Positions 60,993-64,000 of a stretch of 64,000 nt of DNA are shown here, in pieces. Under the pieces are notes generated by a model, which was not told the origin of the DNA, made no database searches, and saw nothing but the letters and a program-made list of their open reading frames with translations. The position numbers and the translations under genes were made by a program. The DNA lies in assembly GCF_013370205.1 (NCBI RefSeq), contig NZ_JABWGV010000001.1, forward strand, positions 868,001 to 932,000, written 5' to 3'. The DNA comes from Qipengyuania atrilutea (GTDB lineage: Bacteria > Pseudomonadota > Alphaproteobacteria > Sphingomonadales > Sphingomonadaceae). Position 1 is the stretch's first letter; every line of letters begins with the position of its first letter.

Positions 60993-62576
60993 ATGATGAC
61001 ACGGCGGCAGACATTAGGTTCGGCATTGGCACTGGGTGCGGCGGTGGCAGCCCGCCCCGCTATCGGGGCCGGAATGTTTCCGGTCATAGAGACAGCGCAG
61101 GGCAAGCTGCGAGGGATGTCGTCAGGCGGGGTGAACATTTTCCGCGGCATAAATTACGGCGCCGATACGTCGGGACGGAACCGGTTCATGCCGCCGCTGC
61201 CGGTCGAAGCCTGGTCCGGCGTCCGCGACGCCCTTCACTGGAGCGATGTCGCTCCGCAATCCCCCGGCGACCGCCGCCACGTCTACGCCGACCTCATCAT
61301 GGTCGATCGCAATCCGTCCGGCATGGGCGAGGACAACCTCACCCTCAATTTGTGGACACCGACCGACGATGCGAATGCGAAAAAGCCGGTCATCGTCGTA
61401 CTTCACGGCGGCGGCTTCTACAGCGGGTCGGGCAATTCTGTCGGCATGGACGGCGAGCAGATGGCCCGGTTCTCCGACAGTGTCGTGATCGCCGTCAATC
61501 ACCGCCTCGGCGCATTCGGCTTTCTGCATCTGGCGGAATTCGGCGGCGAGGATTTCGCCACATCCGGGACGGCCGGCATGCAGGACATCGTGGCCGCGCT
61601 CGGCTGGGTGCGGGAGAACGTCGCTGCCTTCGGAGGCGATCCGAACCGCGTGCTCGTCTACGGTCAGTCGGGAGGAGGCGCCAAGACCAGCGTACTGATG
61701 GCTATGCCGGGCGGCAAGGGACTGTTCCACCGCGCCGGCGTCATGAGTGGATCGGCACTACGCATGATGCCTCCCGAAATGGCAAGCGCGACGGCAAAGC
61801 GCTTGCTGGGCGCTCTCGAGATCGCACCGGGCGACGTCCGCAAATTGCAGGAGGTGCCGTGGACCACTCTGCTCGAAACGCAGGCGAAGCTCGAAGCCGG
61901 CGACCGCGCACGCGGCGAGGCTCCGCGTTCGTTCGCACCGGTGGTGGACGGCATCGCCCTTCCCCGTCACCCTTGGGATCCGGATGCCCCGGACGTATCG
62001 GCGGAAGTCCCGATGATCGTGTCCTCGGTGCTCGACGAACGTTCCTACCGGATGGGTGATTTTGCCATGGACGAGAGCGGGCTGATCGAGTTCGCTCGAG
62101 AAAGGCTCGGAGACCGGGCGGAAGAGGCGGTAGCAGCCTACCGGGCAGAGGATGCGAAAGCCAAGCCTTTCATCCTCGCCGCACGCCTGGATTCGGACCT
62201 TACCTTTCGCAAAGGCGCTTTCGCGCAGGCAGAACTCAAGGCGAAGCAGGGCGGCGCGCCGGTATGGACGTATCTGTGGACACAGCCCAGCCCGGCAGCG
62301 GACGGGCGCTTCGGCGCAGTGCACGGCATCGACGTTGCTCCAAGTCTCTACAACACGCGCGGCGCGCTTAACGGCTCGAGCGCGGAGGCGAACACGCTCG
62401 CCGCCGCTATCGCTTCGATGTGGGCTTCGTTCGCGGCAAACGGCGACCCCAACAACGAGCGGTTGCCCGAATGGAAACCCTATTCCGCGCCCGAGAGAGC
62501 GACGCTGATCTTCAACGACGACCTGCGCGTCGAGAACGATCCGCGCGCACAGTTCCGGCAGTACTGGTCGAAATGA
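60993..62576 (+). CDS. Type-B carboxylesterase, Tat-type leader (esterase 4)
   Basis: A 527-aa carboxylesterase. The leader MMTRRQTLGSALALGAAVAARPAIGA has twin Arg (RRQTL) and a hydrophobic stretch, so Tat export is likely. Nucleophile S226 in VYGQSGGGAKT, acid near SVLDERSYRMG and His in GAVHGIDVAPS. It is divergent from esterase 3. ATG at 60993 (or 60996), preceded by GGGAGAG. It is followed by the tRNA-Met gene on the other strand. Confidence 0.92.
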   Translation: MMTRRQTLGSALALGAAVAARPAIGAGMFPVIETAQGKLRGMSSGGVNIFRGINYGADTSGRNRFMPPLPVEAWSGVRDALHWSDVAPQSPGDRRHVYADLIMVDRNPSGMGEDNLTLNLWTPTDDANAKKPVIVVLHGGGFYSGSGNSVGMDGEQMARFSDSVVIAVNHRLGAFGFLHLAEFGGEDFATSGTAGMQDIVAALGWVRENVAAFGGDPNRVLVYGQSGGGAKTSVLMAMPGGKGLFHRAGVMSGSALRMMPPEMASATAKRLLGALEIAPGDVRKLQEVPWTTLLETQAKLEAGDRARGEAPRSFAPVVDGIALPRHPWDPDAPDVSAEVPMIVSSVLDERSYRMGDFAMDESGLIEFARERLGDRAEEAVAAYRAEDAKAKPFILAARLDSDLTFRKGAFAQAELKAKQGGAPVWTYLWTQPSPAADGRFGAVHGIDVAPSLYNTRGALNGSSAEANTLAAAIASMWASFAANGDPNNERLPEWKPYSAPERATLIFNDDLRVENDPRAQFRQYWSK

Positions 62577-62596
62577 GGCCTCGGCTAGGCGCGGGT

Positions 62597-62673
62597 TGGT
62601 AGCGGAGGAGGGACTCGAACCCCCGACACGTGGATTATGATTCCACTGCTCTAACCACCTGAGCTACTCCGCC
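62597..62673 (-). tRNA. tRNA-Met (anticodon CAT)
   Basis: On the minus strand: acceptor GGCGGAG (62667-62673) pairs with CTCCGCT (62601-62607); D arm AGCTCAGGTGGTTAGAGC; anticodon arm GTGGA-ATCATAA-TCCAC with anticodon CAT; T arm GGGGGTTCGAGTCCCTC; CCA encoded at 62597-62599. No run of three G-C pairs below the anticodon loop, so it is not initiator. An isoleucine tRNA with a lysidine-modified CAT anticodon cannot be fully excluded. Confidence 0.9.
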
Positions 62674-62800
62674 CCGATCGCGTGCTGCGCAGTCTGCGCC
62701 GCCGACAGAAGCGCCGGGCTACGCGGTCAATTCGCGCCCGGCAAGGCCGCGCATCTAGGGCGGCACCGGCGCATGGTCAACTAGGCATTTTACGGATATT

Positions 62801-63367
62801 TCATCCGCGAAAGGACCAGTCGCGTATGAAGCCCCAAGGCCCGCCGAGGTATCGGTAAAGGGCGAAACCGGCGAATGAGAATGCGCGCGGCTCGACCTGC
62901 GGCGCGAGCTCCGCCTGAAGCGCCTTGGCCTCTTGCGGTGCGACCTTGTTCTGCACCGTCACGTGGAGGCGCGGAGTGTGCTCGTCCTGCGGCATCAGCA
63001 TCCCGTGAAAGCGGTCTGCGATGCGGCCGCGCAAATCGAGCATTCCGGGACTGGACAGCTTGATCGCGGTTCCGCGGCCCAAACTCATGATGCCCTCGAT
63101 TTGACCCTGCACTGGGGCGTTCTCGCGCACGATCGCGGCAAGCAGATCGCATAGTTCAGAGCGACACGACGGCGGCAGGGCATGAAAAAGCGTCACATGC
63201 GCTTCTAGGTGATTGCGTTCGGGCGGAAAGTGCGCATCGCGCAGCCGGGTCGCCCATGCATGCAGGTCGCGCGGCAGGCGCGCCGTCAGGATCAACGGCG
63301 CGTCCGATGCCGCGTCGCTATCCTGCGCAAGGTTCAGATGCCCTTCTCCCGGCGGTACGCGCGCCAC
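62801..63367 (-). CDS. 2'-5' RNA ligase/cyclic phosphodiesterase family protein
   Basis: A 188-aa 2H-phosphoesterase. The two HxT motifs are visible, HVTLFH at about 57-62 and HVTVQN at about 134-139, with spacing normal for ThpR-like enzymes that open 2',3'-cyclic phosphates or ligate tRNA halves. The start is a GTG at 63367 that overlaps the end of mltG by 34 bp; no ATG is available before the first conserved strand, so the first 20 residues are uncertain. Leftward, coupled to mltG. Confidence 0.85.
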   Translation of the reverse strand: MARVPPGEGHLNLAQDSDAASDAPLILTARLPRDLHAWATRLRDAHFPPERNHLEAHVTLFHALPPSCRSELCDLLAAIVRENAPVQGQIEGIMSLGRGTAIKLSSPGMLDLRGRIADRFHGMLMPQDEHTPRLHVTVQNKVAPQEAKALQAELAPQVEPRAFSFAGFALYRYLGGPWGFIRDWSFRG

Positions 63368-64000
63368 TTGGCGACATTCTCGTTATGCTCCTGCAGTGTA
63401 CGCGAAAATACGTGTCCCCCGCTCCCGTCGGCAACGTAATAGAGCGCTTCGGTTTCGGCCGGAGAGAGCACCGCCGCAATACTTTCGCGGCCCGGATTGG
63501 TGATTGGGCCTACCGGCAAGCCAGCGATGGCGCGGGTGTTGTACGGGTTGGGATCACGCAGTTCCGAGCGGCGGATCATCCGACCCAACGGACGGCCCCT
63601 GGTGATCGGATAGATCGTCGTCGCGTCGGCACCAAGCATCATTCCGGTCCGGACGCGGTTCGACAGCACCCCGGCAATCATCGGCCGCTCGTCTGCCTGC
63701 GCCGTTTCCTTCTCCACGATCGAAGCGAGGATGATCGCTTCTTCAGGTGAATTCACGACCGTGTTGGGCGAACGTTGTTCCCACAGTTCGGCAAGCGCTT
63801 CGTCCATGGCAGCTTGCATCCGGGCCAGCACCGCGGCCCGGCTCTCCCCGCGCTCGAAATCGTAGGTTTCGGGCAGGACGGACCCTTCTTCCGGAACCGC
63901 GACTTCGCCCGTCAGCAGCGGTTCTGCCATGAGGGCTTCCTGCACGAGCACCGATGGCATGCCCTCGGGAATGGTCACGGCACGGCGAATGACGTCGCCC
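63334..64000 (-). CDS. mltG: Endolytic transglycosylase MltG, C-terminal part
   Basis: The 3' 222 codons of mltG; the start lies beyond 64000. The visible protein contains TIPEGMPSVLVQEAL, the catalytic Glu region SIVEKETAQADERPMIAGVLSNRVRTGMML, and the terminal GRESIAAVLSPAETEALYYVADGSGGHVFSRTLQEHNENVAKWR of YceG/MltG, which cuts nascent glycan strands near the membrane to set their length. Transcribed leftwards into the 2'-5' RNA ligase-like gene. Confidence 0.93.
   Translation of the reverse strand, partial: GDVIRRAVTIPEGMPSVLVQEALMAEPLLTGEVAVPEEGSVLPETYDFERGESRAAVLARMQAAMDEALAELWEQRSPNTVVNSPEEAIILASIVEKETAQADERPMIAGVLSNRVRTGMMLGADATTIYPITRGRPLGRMIRRSELRDPNPYNTRAIAGLPVGPITNPGRESIAAVLSPAETEALYYVADGSGGHVFSRTLQEHNENVAKWRAYRREKGI

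Noticed and set aside
1-64000. CRISPR array, prophage, transposase or integron
   Set aside because: No direct-repeat array, no transposase, integrase other than XerD, or phage structural gene was seen.

Overview
The window looks like a chromosomal segment of an alphaproteobacterium of the Sphingomonadales, most probably the Erythrobacter/Qipengyuania/Altererythrobacter group. This rests on the high GC content, the protein families (sphingomonad-type TonB-dependent receptor, type-B carboxylesterases, an M48-LysM lipoprotein, Flp pilins, aroK-aroB next to xerD-accA) and the tRNA sequences. The assignment is inference from family resemblance, since no search was run. I see no CRISPR array, transposase, phage gene or rRNA gene.

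Region 1 (1-16.4 kb) is mostly core metabolism and cell envelope. It holds a secreted protein of unknown function, a Prx5-type peroxiredoxin, an operon of hemerythrin-like protein, phospholipase D and folE, a zincin-like metallopeptidase, tRNA-Arg(ACG) and a Nudix hydrolase. Two Flp prepilin genes and a degenerate third follow, then the M48-LysM lipoprotein. Next come a leftward run (small membrane protein, 634-aa secreted protein, xerD, accA) and a rightward aroK-aroB pair. A DUF421 protein and a GST lie beyond.

Region 2 (15-30.6 kb) carries acyl-CoA and secondary metabolism. Enoyl-CoA hydratase, methylmalonyl-CoA epimerase, an acyl/propionyl-CoA carboxylase beta subunit and tlyA lie on the minus strand. 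ilvE is preceded by a 19-codon ORF with an exceptionally long Shine-Dalgarno sequence. A compact type III polyketide synthase / methyltransferase / flavin oxidoreductase operon follows, then nadE, topoisomerase IB, a YghU-type GST and tRNA-Gln(TTG). A divergent ATP-grasp ligase and PLP enzyme close the region.

Region 3 (30.7-62.6 kb) reads as a catabolic island for an imported ester-containing, acyl-CoA-degraded compound. It contains three acyl-CoA dehydrogenases, three MFS transporters, an acyl-CoA synthetase, a thiolase, a two-domain hydratase/3-hydroxyacyl-CoA dehydrogenase and a TesB-type thioesterase. It also has an EstB/beta-lactamase-like hydrolase, four exported type-B carboxylesterases, a 1003-aa TonB-dependent receptor, an exported MmgE/PrpD protein, an amidohydrolase and three TetR-type regulators, two of them with unusual architecture. 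A 22-column sequence motif recurs in three divergent promoter regions (54.2, 57.1 and 60.95 kb), and another 15-nt motif recurs at 43.0 and 52.7 kb. These point to a local regulon. The substrate cannot be named from the sequence.

Region 4 (62.6-64 kb) has tRNA-Met(CAT), a 2'-5' RNA ligase-like protein and the 3' part of mltG, which runs off the window end.
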